Shown: positions 1-8,685, counted from the first letter of the stretch. The stretch: DNA of 54,462 nucleotides from Streptococcus mitis (GCA_001914195.1 MKYF01000014.1:1-54462); one strand, 5' to 3'. The notes: a model not told the origin generated them from the letters alone. Translations and numbers: made by a program.

Positions 1-162
1 AATAAATACAAAATAACCGAGGAACTCGCTCAAATTAACGAGAGATTCCTCGGTTTTCATTTCATTAAAAGTAAGAGACCTATTTTTTCAGTGGACTATC
101 TGTGGATTGCGGTCTTTTTAGGTGCAGGAGTGCTGGCTGAAATGTGGTATAATAAGAGGTAA
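1..162 (+). CDS. Possible C-terminal end of an unidentified membrane protein (5' end outside window)
   Basis: One reading frame is open from base 1 to a TAA at 160-162 (53 codons). Its last third encodes a hydrophobic stretch (from about VDYLWIAVF onward) that could be a membrane segment, ending in MWYNKR. I do not recognise the family. Against it being real, a terminator-like hairpin (15-57) and the trmK -10 box (148-153) lie inside the frame, so it may be noncoding sequence that happens to be open. Confidence 0.35.
   Translation, partial: NKYKITEELAQINERFLGFHFIKSKRPIFSVDYLWIAVFLGAGVLAEMWYNKR
15..57 (+). terminator. Terminator-like hairpin at window start
   Basis: A ten-base arm, AACCGAGGAA (15-24), pairs with TTCCTCGGTT (46-55). 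An inner CTCG/CGAG stem extends it and a short T run follows. It probably ends the transcript entering from the left, or it is coding sequence of the partial frame at 1-162. Both cannot easily be true. Confidence 0.5.
145..153 (+). promoter_or_regulatory. Extended -10 promoter of trmK
   Basis: TGG followed by TATAAT (148-153) makes an extended -10 box. No good -35 is seen at 17 bp. The predicted leader to the trmK ATG is about 27 nt and contains a GAGAGAAG ribosome-binding site. Confidence 0.5.
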
Positions 163-186
163 TAGAGTTTTGGAAAGTGAGAGAAG

Positions 187-864
187 ATGATTTCAAAGAG
201 ATTAGAATTAGTGGCTTCCTTTGTGCCACAGGGTGCCATTTTACTAGATGTGGGGAGTGACCATGCTTATCTGCCTATTGAGTTGGTCGAAAGAGGCCAA
301 ATCAAAAGTGCCATTGCAGGTGAGGTGGTGGAAGGTCCCTACCAATCTGCAGTCAAAAATGTTGAGGCTCACGGTCTAAAGGAGAAAATCCAAGTTCGTT
401 TAGCCAATGGCTTGGCAGCCTTTGAAGATGCAGATCAGGTATCGGTCATTACTATTGCTGGCATGGGCGGCCGTTTGATTGCTAGGATATTGGAAGAAGG
501 CTTGGACAAGTTAGCTAATGTAGAACGTCTGATTCTCCAGCCAAATAATCGTGAAGACGACTTGCGTATCTGGTTACAAGAGAACAGTTTTCAGATTGTA
601 GCTGAAAGCATTCTAGAAGAAGCTGGCAAGTTTTACGAGATTTTGGTGGTGGAAGCAGGACAAATGGAGCTATCAGCCAGTGATGTTCGCTTTGGACCTT
701 TCTTGTCCAAAGAAGTCAGCCCAGTCTTTGTCCAAAAATGGCAAAAAGAAGCTGTTAAGCTAGAGTTTGCCCTCGGACAAATCCCAGAAAAAAATCTGGA
801 GGAACGTCAAGTTCTAGTAGATAAAATTCAAGCCATCAAGGAGGTTCTCCATGCTAGCAAGTGA
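187..864 (+). CDS. trmK: tRNA (adenine(22)-N1)-methyltransferase TrmK
   Basis: A cytoplasmic SAM-dependent enzyme of the TrmK family (COG2384), which methylates N1 of A22 in tRNA. At 225 aa it has the usual length. The class I Rossmann motif LLDVGSDHAYLP is near residue 20, and the family motif IAGMGG is near residue 95; the C-terminal third is helical and charged, as in the family. The ATG at 187 follows a purine-rich GAGAGAAG. Its 3' end overlaps the Nif3-like gene by 14 bp, so the two are translationally coupled, a pairing common in Firmicutes. Identification is by family motifs and by this gene pairing. Confidence 0.93.
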   Translation: MISKRLELVASFVPQGAILLDVGSDHAYLPIELVERGQIKSAIAGEVVEGPYQSAVKNVEAHGLKEKIQVRLANGLAAFEDADQVSVITIAGMGGRLIARILEEGLDKLANVERLILQPNNREDDLRIWLQENSFQIVAESILEEAGKFYEILVVEAGQMELSASDVRFGPFLSKEVSPVFVQKWQKEAVKLEFALGQIPEKNLEERQVLVDKIQAIKEVLHASK

Positions 865-1648
865 AGTAATTAACGTATATGAAGCCTTTTGCCCTCAGGA
901 ATTTTCCATGGAGGGAGACAGTCGTGGCCTGCAAATTGGCACTTTAGACAAGGATATCCAAAGGGTCATGGTGGCTATGGATATTCGTGAAGAAACGGTG
1001 GCTGAAGCCATTGAAAAGGGTGTGGACTTGATTATTGTCAAGCACGCGCCGATTTTCCGTCCCATCAAGGATTTGGTAGCTAGCCGTCCACAAAATCAGA
1101 TTTACATTGATCTCATCAAGCATGACATCGCAGTTTATGTCAGCCATACCAATATTGACATCGTTGAAAATGGCCTCAATGACTGGTTCTGCCATATGCT
1201 AGGCATTGAGGAGACGACTTATCTGCAGGAGACAGGTCCTGAACGTGGAATTGGACGTATTGGGAATGTTCCGACTCAGACATTTGGAGAATTGGCTCAA
1301 CATGTCAAGCAAGTATTCGGCCTAGATAGTCTTCGAATGGTGCATTATCAAGAGAGCGATTTGCAGAAGCCTATCTCAAGAGTGGCCATCTGTGGTGGTA
1401 GCGGGCAGTCTTTCTATAAGGATGCTTTAGCTAAAGGAGTGGATGTCTATATCACTGGTGATATTTACTACCACACTGCCCAGGATATGCTGTCTGATGG
1501 TTTGTTGGCATTGGACCCAGGTCACTATATCGAAGTGCTTTTTGTGGAAAAAATTGCAGAGCTTCTTAATCAATGGAAAGGAGAAAAGGGCTGGACAATC
1601 GATATTGTACCTAGTCAAGCATCGACCAATCCTTTCCACCATATCTAG
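851..1648 (+). CDS. Nif3-like dinuclear metal-centre protein (DUF34 family)
   Basis: A 265-aa member of the Nif3/YqfO family, whose members form hexameric toroids with a two-metal site. The metal-binding pattern is visible as IIVKHAPIF near residue 60 and VSHTNID near residue 95, with the C-terminal ITGDIYYHTAQDM and DPGHYIE elements. The family is often labelled a GTP cyclohydrolase type I homologue, but the physiological reaction is not settled. It starts at ATG 851 behind AAGGAGGT, inside the end of trmK. This is the short form without the PII-like insert found in longer relatives. Confidence 0.9.
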   Translation: MLASEVINVYEAFCPQEFSMEGDSRGLQIGTLDKDIQRVMVAMDIREETVAEAIEKGVDLIIVKHAPIFRPIKDLVASRPQNQIYIDLIKHDIAVYVSHTNIDIVENGLNDWFCHMLGIEETTYLQETGPERGIGRIGNVPTQTFGELAQHVKQVFGLDSLRMVHYQESDLQKPISRVAICGGSGQSFYKDALAKGVDVYITGDIYYHTAQDMLSDGLLALDPGHYIEVLFVEKIAELLNQWKGEKGWTIDIVPSQASTNPFHHI

Positions 1649-1664
1649 TTAGAAAGTGAAAACA

Positions 1665-2768
1665 ATGAAAAAAGTTGCCATTATCGGAGCAGGGATTGTA
1701 GGTGCAACAGCAGCCTACTACCTCTCGAAAGAAAGTGACCTAGAGGTGACCGTCTTTGACCATGGACAAGGTCAGGCTACCAAGGCCGCAGCAGGAATTA
1801 TCAGTCCTTGGTTTTCCAAACGTCGCAATAAAGCCTGGTACAAGATGGCGCGCCTGGGGGCTGATTTTTATGTGGATTTATTAGCTGATTTAGAGAAGTC
1901 AGGGCAAGAAATCGATTTTTACCAGCGTTCGGGAGTCTTTCTCTTGAAAAAGAATGAATCCAAGTTGGAAGAACTCTATCAACTAGCTCTTCAGCGAAGA
2001 GAAGAATCTCCTTTGATAGGGAAATTAGCCATTTTAGACCAAGCGTCTGCAAATAAATTATTCCCTGGTTTACAGGGATTTGACCAACTGCTCTATGCTT
2101 CTGGTGGAGCGAGAGTAGATGGCCAACTTTTAGTGACTCGTCTGCTGGAAGCCAGTCAGGTCAAGCTGGTCAAAGAAAAAGTGAGTCTGGAACCTTTAGC
2201 ATCAGGCTACCAAATTGGCGAAGAGGTGTTTGATCAGGTTATTTTGGCGACGGGAGCTTGGTTGGGACACCTGTTAGAGCCTTTAGGTTATGAAGTAGAT
2301 GTTCGTCCCCAAAAGGGACAACTCCGAGATTATCAGCTGGCCCAAGACATGGAAGATTACCCTGTGGTTATGCCAGAAGGGGAGTGGGATTTGATTCCTT
2401 TTGCAGGTGGGAAATTGTCCTTAGGCGCTACCCACGAAAATAACATGGGATTTGATTGGACGGTAGATGAAACTTTGCTCAAACAAATGGAGGAGGCAGC
2501 CTTTCCCCACTATCCAGCCTTGGCTAAAGCGACTTCAAGAAGTGAGCGTGTGGGAATCCGTGCCTATACCAGTGATTTCTCTCCTTTCTTTGGGCAGGTG
2601 CCAGAATTGGCAGGTGTCTATGCAGCCAGTGGACTAGGTTCATCAGGCCTCACAACTGGTCCTATCATTGGTTACCACCTAGCACAACTGGTACAAAGCA
2701 GGGAAATGACCTTAGACCCAGCAAACTACCCAATTGAGAACTATGTCAAACGACTAAAAAACGACTAA
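1665..2768 (+). CDS. FAD-dependent oxidoreductase (DAO / glycine oxidase-like family)
   Basis: A 367-aa flavoprotein of the D-amino-acid oxidase/ThiO-like superfamily. The N-terminal dinucleotide-binding motif GAGIVGATAAYYL is seen at once, and the C-terminal GIRAYTSDFSPFFG and SGLGSSGLTTGP segments are typical of the DAO FAD domain. The substrate is unknown; amino acids or other secondary amines are usual for the fold. I chose the ATG at 1665. An in-frame GTG at 1656 would add three residues. The gene follows the Nif3-like gene by 16 bp and is probably in the same operon. Confidence 0.85.
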   Translation: MKKVAIIGAGIVGATAAYYLSKESDLEVTVFDHGQGQATKAAAGIISPWFSKRRNKAWYKMARLGADFYVDLLADLEKSGQEIDFYQRSGVFLLKKNESKLEELYQLALQRREESPLIGKLAILDQASANKLFPGLQGFDQLLYASGGARVDGQLLVTRLLEASQVKLVKEKVSLEPLASGYQIGEEVFDQVILATGAWLGHLLEPLGYEVDVRPQKGQLRDYQLAQDMEDYPVVMPEGEWDLIPFAGGKLSLGATHENNMGFDWTVDETLLKQMEEAAFPHYPALAKATSRSERVGIRAYTSDFSPFFGQVPELAGVYAASGLGSSGLTTGPIIGYHLAQLVQSREMTLDPANYPIENYVKRLKND

Positions 2769-2807
2769 AATTTTACTGAAATTTTATCTTACCCTCTAGG
2801 ATGGTAA

Positions 2808-2836
2808 ATGACATTCCCTATCAAAAATGGTAAAAT
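2808..2836 (+). promoter_or_regulatory. galE promoter
   Basis: ATGACA (2808-2813), a 17-bp spacer and TAAAAT (2831-2836), the last preceded by TGG as an extended -10. The leader to the galE ATG is about 24 nt and carries GAGGAAAAAAG. Confidence 0.65.
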
Positions 2837-2866
2837 AAGAAAAAATTCGAGAATCGAGGAAAAAAG

Positions 2867-3886
2867 ATGCAAGAAAAGATTTTGGTAACAGGTGGAGCTG
2901 GTTTTATCGGAACCCACACTGTTATTGAGTTAATCCAAGCAGGTCATCAGGTTGTTGTGGTGGATAACCTTGTTAATAGTAACAGAAAAAGTTTAGAAGT
3001 TGTTGAGAGAATTACAGGAGTTGAAGTGCCTTTCTATGAGGCAGATATCCGTGATACAGATACTCTTCGTGACATTTTCAAACAAGAAGAACCAACAGGG
3101 GTCATTCACTTTGCTGGCTTGAAGGCTGTTGGCGAATCTACCCGTATCCCTATTGCCTACTATGACAACAATATCGCTGGAACTGTTAGTCTTTTGAAGG
3201 TCATGGAAGAAGCCAACTGTAAAAACATCATTTTCAGTTCTTCTGCGACAGTTTACGGGGATCCGCACACAGTACCCATCTTGGAAGATTTCCCACTTTC
3301 AGTGACCAATCCATATGGCCGCACTAAGCTTATGCTTGAGGAAATTTTGACCGATATTTACAAAGCAGACTCAGAATGGAATGTGGTCTTGCTTCGTTAC
3401 TTTAACCCAATCGGAGCTCATGAGAGTGGTGATTTGGGAGAAAATCCAAACGGTATTCCAAACAATCTCTTACCATATGTGACTCAAGTAGCCGTTGGAA
3501 AATTAGAGCAAGTGCAAGTGTTTGGAGACGATTACGATACGGAAGACGGAACTGGTGTTCGTGACTATATCCACGTCGTCGATTTGGCTAAAGGTCACGT
3601 CGCAGCTCTGAAAAAAATCCAAAAAGGCTCAGGTCTAAACGTTTATAACCTTGGAACAGGGAAAGGCTACTCAGTTCTTGAAATTATCCAAAACATGGAA
3701 AAAGCAGTGGGACGTCCAATTCCTTATCGTATTGTAGACCGTCGCCCAGGTGATATCGCTGCCTGCTACTCAGACCCAGCAAAAGCCAAAGCAGAACTCG
3801 GCTGGGAAGCAGAATTAGGCATCACCCAAATGTGTGAAGACGCATGGCGTTGGCAAAGCAAGCATCCAAACGGATTTGAAGACTAA
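2867..3886 (+). CDS. galE: UDP-glucose 4-epimerase GalE
   Basis: A 339-aa NAD-dependent short-chain dehydrogenase/reductase that interconverts UDP-glucose and UDP-galactose in the cytoplasm, feeding the Leloir pathway and surface polysaccharide synthesis. The NAD-binding GGAGFIG is at residues 9-15; the catalytic SSSATVYG and the Tyr150-x3-Lys154 pair (YGRTK) are visible; and the substrate-binding region NLLPYV follows. It is full length. The glycosyltransferase gene starts 1 bp after its stop codon, so the epimerase may supply a sugar nucleotide for that enzyme. Confidence 0.96.
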   Translation: MQEKILVTGGAGFIGTHTVIELIQAGHQVVVVDNLVNSNRKSLEVVERITGVEVPFYEADIRDTDTLRDIFKQEEPTGVIHFAGLKAVGESTRIPIAYYDNNIAGTVSLLKVMEEANCKNIIFSSSATVYGDPHTVPILEDFPLSVTNPYGRTKLMLEEILTDIYKADSEWNVVLLRYFNPIGAHESGDLGENPNGIPNNLLPYVTQVAVGKLEQVQVFGDDYDTEDGTGVRDYIHVVDLAKGHVAALKKIQKGSGLNVYNLGTGKGYSVLEIIQNMEKAVGRPIPYRIVDRRPGDIAACYSDPAKAKAELGWEAELGITQMCEDAWRWQSKHPNGFED

Positions 3887-3887
3887 G

Positions 3888-4853
3888 ATGGTGATGTCAA
3901 TTATTGTCCCCTGTTTAAACGAAGAGGAAGTACTTCCTCTTTTTTATCAGGCTCTGGAAGCTTTACTTCCTGATTTGGGAGCAGAAATCGAGTATGTCTT
4001 TGTCGATGATGGATCAAGTGATGGAACCTTGGAACTTTTAAAGGCTTATCGGGAACAAAATCCGGCAGTGCATTATATTTCTTTCTCACGAAATTTTGGC
4101 AAAGAAGCAGCTCTGTATGCAGGCTTACAATATGCGACAGGAGATCTGGTGGTGGTAATGGATGCAGACCTCCAGGATCCTCCTAGTATGTTGCTTGAGA
4201 TGAAAAACTTACTAGACCAAAATGCAGATTTGGACTGCGTAGGAACACGGAGAACCAGTCGGGAGGGAGAACCCTTCTTTCGCAGTTTCTGTGCTGATCT
4301 CTTTTACGGCTTCATGAAAAAAATCAGTCCAGTAGCCCTGCCGTCAGGTGTCCGTGATTTTCGCATGATGAGAAGGTCTGTAGTGGATGCCATTTTAAGC
4401 TTGACTGAGTCCAATCGCTTTTCGAAGGGACTCTTTGCCTGGGTCGGCTTTAAAACCCACTATTTAGATTATCCTAATGTCGAAAGGCAGGCTGGCAAGA
4501 CCAGTTGGAGTTTTAGGCAACTCTTTTTCTACTCCATTGAAGGGATTGTTAACTTTTCAGATTTTCCCTTGATTATAGCCTTTGTGGCAGGTCTCCTATC
4601 TTGTTTTATTTCTCTGCTTATGACCTTTTTTGTTGTGGTTCGGACCCTCATTTTGGGCAATCCGACATCAGGTTGGACCTCTCTGATGGCTGTCATTCTC
4701 TTTCTTGGAGGTATTCAACTTTTGACCATTGGGATTCTCGGCAAGTACATCAGTAAGATTTATCTAGAGACTAAAAAAAGACCACTTTATCTTATCAAAG
4801 AAAAAAGCGACCTTCCTGATTTTACAGAAAAAAATAAAGTGAAAAGACTATAA
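3888..4853 (+). CDS. GtrB-like family 2 glycosyltransferase with two C-terminal membrane segments
   Basis: A 321-aa polyisoprenyl-phosphate glycosyltransferase of the GtrB/DPM1-like type, expected to transfer glucose or a related sugar from a UDP donor to undecaprenyl phosphate on the inner face of the membrane. The GT-A features are VPCLNEEE near residue 9, FVDDGSSDGT near 42 and the metal-binding MDADLQDPP near 93. Two hydrophobic segments lie at about 230-255 and 265-290. The ATG at 3888 is one base after the galE stop codon. A longer frame running into galE is not needed, because homology starts at VMSIIVPC. Confidence 0.87.
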   Translation: MVMSIIVPCLNEEEVLPLFYQALEALLPDLGAEIEYVFVDDGSSDGTLELLKAYREQNPAVHYISFSRNFGKEAALYAGLQYATGDLVVVMDADLQDPPSMLLEMKNLLDQNADLDCVGTRRTSREGEPFFRSFCADLFYGFMKKISPVALPSGVRDFRMMRRSVVDAILSLTESNRFSKGLFAWVGFKTHYLDYPNVERQAGKTSWSFRQLFFYSIEGIVNFSDFPLIIAFVAGLLSCFISLLMTFFVVVRTLILGNPTSGWTSLMAVILFLGGIQLLTIGILGKYISKIYLETKKRPLYLIKEKSDLPDFTEKNKVKRL

Positions 4854-4903
4854 TTTTACATGGAAATGTGCTAAACTAGAGGGAGTGGATTATCGCCATT
4901 GAT

Positions 4904-5110
4904 TTAGGCTTCCTGGTTTCCAATCAGGGCGCGAGTTGGACAATTTTTAACAGCCTCTAAGACATCCTGACTAGGAGAAATTTCTTTTTCTAGTTGGTCA
5001 GGGTCATCGTAAAAACGCACGATTCCATTATCGTGGTAATCAAATAAATCAGAATAAGTTTGGCAAAGCCCACAGGCGATGCATCGTTCAGGTATAAGTG
5101 TGATTTTCAT
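4904..5110 (-). CDS. fer: Ferredoxin
   Basis: A 68-aa iron-sulfur protein with one cluster motif: Cys10, Cys13, Cys16 (CIACGLC) and Cys57 (followed by Pro), the ligand spacing of small [4Fe-4S] ferredoxins of streptococci and bacilli. It is an electron carrier; its redox partner cannot be read from the neighbours. The upstream frame continues to 5197, but the start at 5110 fits the family length and the promoter: the -10 box is only 6 bp before this ATG and there is no Shine-Dalgarno sequence, so the mRNA is probably leaderless. Confidence 0.9.
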   Translation of the reverse strand: MKITLIPERCIACGLCQTYSDLFDYHDNGIVRFYDDPDQLEKEISPSQDVLEAVKNCPTRALIGNQEA

Positions 5111-5116
5111 ATTTAT

Positions 5117-5145
5117 ATTGTAATAAGAAAAGTAAAAAAAAACAA
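5117..5145 (-). promoter_or_regulatory. fer promoter, predicted leaderless
   Basis: On the minus strand, TTGTTT (5145-5140), a 17-bp spacer and TACAAT (5122-5117). Only six bases separate the -10 from the fer ATG at 5110, so transcription should start at or within 1-2 nt of the start codon. Confidence 0.65.
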
Positions 5146-5155
5146 GGAGTAAGGT

Positions 5156-5626
5156 ATGGCAAAAGAACCGTGGCAAGAAGATATTTACGAAAATCAAGAA
5201 GAAACAAGATCAGAACGTCGTAAGAGAACTCAAGGTAGAGATGTAGTAGCCAATCGTGTCTTGACGATCCTAGCCAGTATTTTCTTTGTAATTGTGGTAG
5301 TGATGATTATTGTTCTCATCTATCTATCATCGGGGGGGAGTAATCGCACAGCAGCCTTGAAAGATTTTCACGATTCAGACGCAAATGTAGTACAGATTTC
5401 ATCATCTAGTAGTTCCCAGACTGAACAGAGTTCAGAATCTTCTTCTGAACACTCGGAGGAAGCTACAGATCCAGAAGGGACAACAAAAGTCTTAGCTGGA
5501 GAAGGAGAAGCAGCCATTGCCGCTCGCGCTGGGATTTCGATTGCTCAGTTAGAAGCCTTAAATCCTAGTCATATGGCTACAGGGTCTTGGTTTGCTAATC
5601 CAGGTGATGTTGTTAAAATCAAATAG
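5156..5626 (+). CDS. Single-pass membrane protein with C-terminal LysM-like domain
   Basis: A 156-aa protein with a charged cytoplasmic N-terminus (residues 1-35, rich in E, R and K), one membrane segment at about 37-60, a Ser/Glu-rich low-complexity linker at about 80-105 and a C-terminal LysM-type fold (GEGEAAIAARAG ... NPGDVVKIK). This is a membrane-tethered protein that would place a peptidoglycan-binding module outside the cell. It has a strong AAGGAG site and lies 8 bp upstream of cmk, so the two are probably cotranscribed. It resembles conserved streptococcal SAG1386/EF1546-type surface proteins of unknown function. Confidence 0.82.
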   Translation: MAKEPWQEDIYENQEETRSERRKRTQGRDVVANRVLTILASIFFVIVVVMIIVLIYLSSGGSNRTAALKDFHDSDANVVQISSSSSSQTEQSSESSSEHSEEATDPEGTTKVLAGEGEAAIAARAGISIAQLEALNPSHMATGSWFANPGDVVKIK

Positions 5627-5634
5627 GAGTTGAT

Positions 5635-6306
5635 ATGAAAACAATTCAAATTGCTATTGACGGCCCTGCTTCAAGTGGTAAGAGTACGGTCGCAAAGATT
5701 ATTGCCAAGGATTTTGGATACACCTACCTAGATACAGGTGCTATGTATCGTGCGGCGACCTATATGGCTCTCAAGAACCAGTTAGGAGTGGAAGAGATTG
5801 AGGAGCTTTTAGACTTGTTGGACCAGCATCCAATCAGTTTCGGGCGCTCAGAAACTGGAGAACAGCTTGTCTTTGTAGGAGATGTGGATATTACCCATCC
5901 TATCCGTGAAAATGAAGTGACCAATCATGTTTCTGCTATTGCAGCAATTCCTGAAGTACGTGAGAAACTAGTTTCTCTCCAACAAGAGATTGCCCAGCAA
6001 GGTGGGATTGTCATGGATGGTCGCGATATTGGGACTGTTGTATTGCCACAAGCAGAATTAAAAATCTTCCTAGTAGCTTCAGTCGATGAGAGAGCAGAGC
6101 GCCGTTACAAGGAAAATATTGCCAAGGGAATTGAAACAGACCTAGAAACCCTAAAAGGGGAAATTGCTGCGCGTGACTACAAGGATAGTCATCGTGAGAC
6201 TTCACCTCTCAAACAAGCAGAGGATGCAGTTTACCTTGATACAACTGGTTTGAACATTCAAGAAGTAGTTGAAAAAATCAAAGCAGAAGCTGAAAAAAGA
6301 ATGTAA
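5635..6306 (+). CDS. cmk: Cytidylate kinase
   Basis: A 223-aa nucleoside monophosphate kinase that phosphorylates CMP and dCMP with ATP. The Walker A motif GPASSGKST is near residue 10, YLDTGAMYRA near 31 and the catalytic-site MDGRDIGTVV near 130; the LID region follows at about 155-170. Length is typical of the bacterial enzyme. It follows the LysM protein gene by 8 bp with AGGAG upstream, and a strong terminator comes directly after it. Confidence 0.96.
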   Translation: MKTIQIAIDGPASSGKSTVAKIIAKDFGYTYLDTGAMYRAATYMALKNQLGVEEIEELLDLLDQHPISFGRSETGEQLVFVGDVDITHPIRENEVTNHVSAIAAIPEVREKLVSLQQEIAQQGGIVMDGRDIGTVVLPQAELKIFLVASVDERAERRYKENIAKGIETDLETLKGEIAARDYKDSHRETSPLKQAEDAVYLDTTGLNIQEVVEKIKAEAEKRM

Positions 6307-6316
6307 ATGTAGAGAA

Positions 6317-6342
6317 GCCGATAGATTGATATCGGTTTTTTT
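6317..6342 (+). terminator. Rho-independent terminator after cmk
   Basis: CCGATA (6318-6323) pairs with TATCGG (6330-6335) across a 6-nt loop, followed by a run of seven T. Confidence 0.85.
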
Positions 6343-6348
6343 CTATAT

Positions 6349-6377
6349 TTGTCAAAATGCTGATTTTAAGGTATAAT
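6349..6377 (+). promoter_or_regulatory. Promoter of the PhnA-like gene
   Basis: TTGTCA (6349-6354), a 17-bp spacer and a consensus TATAAT (6372-6377). Confidence 0.75.
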
Positions 6378-6436
6378 AGTTGCTGTTCGAGAAATTTTGA
6401 TTTTCAAAGAATAGTGAATGATGATAAGGAGAAACC

Positions 6437-6775
6437 ATGAACAACCTACCAAATTGCCCAAAATGTAACTCAGAGTATGTCTACGAAGACGGTGCCCTAC
6501 TGGTTTGCCCAGAGTGTGCTTATGAGTGGAATCCTGCTGAAGTTGCAGATATAGAAGAGGGCCTTGTTGCTATCGATGCCAACGGGAATAAATTGGCTGA
6601 CGGTGATACTGTAACCCTCATCAAGGATTTGAAAGTAAAAGGTGCGCCAAAAGATTTGAAACAAGGGACGCGCGTGAAAAATATCCGCATCGTAGAGGGT
6701 GACCACAATATCGACTGTAAGATTGATGGCTTTGGTGCCATGAAACTCAAATCAGAGTTTGTGAAGAAAATTTAA
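6437..6775 (+). CDS. PhnA/YjdM-family zinc-ribbon protein
   Basis: A 112-aa protein of the PhnA (YjdM) family. The N-terminal zinc ribbon has two Cys pairs (CPKC near residue 8 and CPEC near residue 29), followed by a small beta domain with GDTVTLIKDLKVKG. The old name, alkylphosphonate utilisation, is historical; no phosphonate genes lie nearby and the role is unknown. It has its own promoter and an AAGGAG ribosome-binding site, and the next gene begins 2 bp after its stop codon. Confidence 0.88.
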   Translation: MNNLPNCPKCNSEYVYEDGALLVCPECAYEWNPAEVADIEEGLVAIDANGNKLADGDTVTLIKDLKVKGAPKDLKQGTRVKNIRIVEGDHNIDCKIDGFGAMKLKSEFVKKI

Positions 6776-6777
6776 GC

Positions 6778-7407
6778 ATGTTAAAACACTATAAACTTGT
6801 ATTTTATAGCCGTATCTTCTTGTTTCTAGCGGCTTTTACGGGAGTTTATCTTGAAATCGCCAAGCATGGTGGATTTGGGATGTTGCTCTATTATACGGTT
6901 CTGTCAAATCTGTTAGTAGCGATTTTTACGCTCTATCTTCTAAAGGTTATGAGCCGTTTAGGTGAAAATTGGCAAAGGCCAAGTCTGTTGCGCTTAAAAG
7001 GTGGGCTCACCATGAGTATCATGATTACCTGTGTGATTTACCATTTCCTCTTAGCGCCCATTGCGACTAATTTCTATACTCTGGAAAATTTCCTTTGCCA
7101 CTATATCGTTCCCCTTTGGTTTTTAGCGGATACCCTCTTTTTTGACAAACAGGGTCAATACAAGATTTGGGATCCAGTTGTTTGGACGATTTTACCCTTG
7201 CTTTATATGATTTTTGCTCTTTTTAATGGCTTGGTATTGAAACTTGATGTTCCTAATTCTAAGGTCAGTCCCTTCCCTTACTTCTTTTTGAATGTAAACA
7301 AGGGTTGGGATGTTGTGTTCAAGTGGTGTCTGATTATCTTTGTTGCCTATATGGTGGCAGGATTTATCTTCTACTTTATTAAGCAAATCAAGAGAAAGTC
7401 ATCCTAA
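6778..7407 (+). CDS. Pr6Pr-like integral membrane protein, function unknown
   Basis: A 209-aa protein with about six membrane segments (near residues 8-25, 37-56, 77-97, 108-125, 133-153 and 180-203). It resembles the bacterial Pr6Pr family, related to eukaryotic FAR-17a/AIG1 proteins, with a conserved Trp- and His-containing core (IVPLWFLADTL). No catalytic function is established for bacterial members. It begins 2 bp after the PhnA-like gene and must share its transcript. A partly paired hairpin with a T-rich tail follows. Confidence 0.78.
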   Translation: MLKHYKLVFYSRIFLFLAAFTGVYLEIAKHGGFGMLLYYTVLSNLLVAIFTLYLLKVMSRLGENWQRPSLLRLKGGLTMSIMITCVIYHFLLAPIATNFYTLENFLCHYIVPLWFLADTLFFDKQGQYKIWDPVVWTILPLLYMIFALFNGLVLKLDVPNSKVSPFPYFFLNVNKGWDVVFKWCLIIFVAYMVAGFIFYFIKQIKRKSS

Positions 7408-7433
7408 GATACAAGGGCTTCATTTTCGAGTTT

Positions 7434-7470
7434 AAGAAGGAGTCTATACACCAAAGAGGCTTCTTCTTTT
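7434..7470 (+). terminator. Probable terminator between membrane-protein genes
   Basis: AAGAAG (7434-7439) pairs with CTTCTT (7460-7465), with an imperfect inner stem, followed by CTTTTATT. Confidence 0.45.
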
Positions 7471-7533
7471 ATTGCTTGTTTGATAACTATCAAAAGAGAC
7501 AGAAGATTAAGAGAAAATATAGAAAGAGATTTC

Positions 7534-8685
7534 ATGAAACAATTTTTAGAACGGGCCAGTATTTTGGCTCTCTCCCTCGTTTTGATTACATCCTTTTCCA
7601 TCTCGAGTGCCCTGCCAGCCATGTTTGACTATTATCAAGGTTATCCTAAGGAACAAATTGAGCTCTTGGCGAGCTTGCCATCTTTTGGGATCATGATTAT
7701 GTTACTACTAAATGGTTTTTTAGAAAAAATATTTCCTGAGCGATTACAGATTAGTTTGGGATTGTTAATTTTATCACTGAGTGGAACAGCACCCTTTTGG
7801 TATCAAGCCTATCCCTTTGTCTTTGGAACAAGGATTCTTTTTGGTTTAGGTGTTGGGATGATCAATGCTAAGGCAATTTCTATTATCAGTGAACGCTATC
7901 AAGGAAAAACGCGTATTCAGATGCTAGGGCTACGCGGTTCTGCAGAGGTTGTTGGGGCTTCTCTCATCACCTTGGCAGTCGGTCAGTTGTTGGCCTTTGG
8001 TTGGACAGCTACTTTCTTAGCCTATAGTGCTGGATTTTTGGTGCTGACCCTCTATCTGCTCTTTGTCCCTTATGGAAAAGAAAAGAAAGAAGTCAAGAAA
8101 AAAGCGAAGGAAGCAAGTCACTTAACTCGAGAAATGAAAGGCTTGATTTTTACCCTAGCTATAGAAGCAGCAGTGGTAGTTTGTACCAATACGGCTATTA
8201 CCATCCGTATTCCAAGTTTGATGGTGGAAAGAGGACTTGGAGATGCCCAGTTATCTAGTTTTGTTCTTAGTGTCATGCAGTTAATCGGGATTGTGGCTGG
8301 TGTGAGTTTCTCTTTCTTGATTTCTATCTTTAAAGAGAAACTGCTCCTCTGGTCTGGTATTACCTTTGGCTTAGGGCAAATTGTGATTGCACTGTCTCCA
8401 TCCTTGTGGGTAGTTGTAGCAGGGAGTATTCTAGCTGGTTTTGCCTACAGTGTAGCCTTGACGACGGTCTTTCAACTTGTCTCTGAAAGAATTCCAGCTA
8501 AACTCCTCAATCAAGCAACTTCATTTGCAGTTTTAGGCTGTAGTTTCGGAGCCTTTACGACTCCATTTGTTCTAGGTGCAATTGGCTTACTAACTCACAA
8601 TGGGATGCTGGTCTTTGCTATCTTAGGATCTTGGTTGATTGTAACCTCTGTCTTTGTCATGTACCTACTTCAAAAGAGAGCTTAG
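7534..8685 (+). CDS. Major facilitator superfamily transporter
   Basis: A 383-aa polytopic protein with about twelve membrane segments split by a basic cytoplasmic loop near residues 185-200 (GKEKKEVKKKAKEA). The GTRILFGLGVG segment resembles the MFS antiporter motif. It looks like a CynX/efflux-type member; the substrate is unknown. I start at ATG 7534, preceded by GAAAGAGAT, rather than at the in-frame codon 54 bp earlier, because the preferred start places the first membrane helix properly. The gene ends inside a terminator hairpin. Confidence 0.83.
   Translation: MKQFLERASILALSLVLITSFSISSALPAMFDYYQGYPKEQIELLASLPSFGIMIMLLLNGFLEKIFPERLQISLGLLILSLSGTAPFWYQAYPFVFGTRILFGLGVGMINAKAISIISERYQGKTRIQMLGLRGSAEVVGASLITLAVGQLLAFGWTATFLAYSAGFLVLTLYLLFVPYGKEKKEVKKKAKEASHLTREMKGLIFTLAIEAAVVVCTNTAITIRIPSLMVERGLGDAQLSSFVLSVMQLIGIVAGVSFSFLISIFKEKLLLWSGITFGLGQIVIALSPSLWVVVAGSILAGFAYSVALTTVFQLVSERIPAKLLNQATSFAVLGCSFGAFTTPFVLGAIGLLTHNGMLVFAILGSWLIVTSVFVMYLLQKRA

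Noticed and set aside
3834..3887. N-terminal extension of the glycosyltransferase into galE
   Set aside because: The frame overlaps the end of galE and adds residues absent from GtrB-like proteins; ATG 3888 is a better start.
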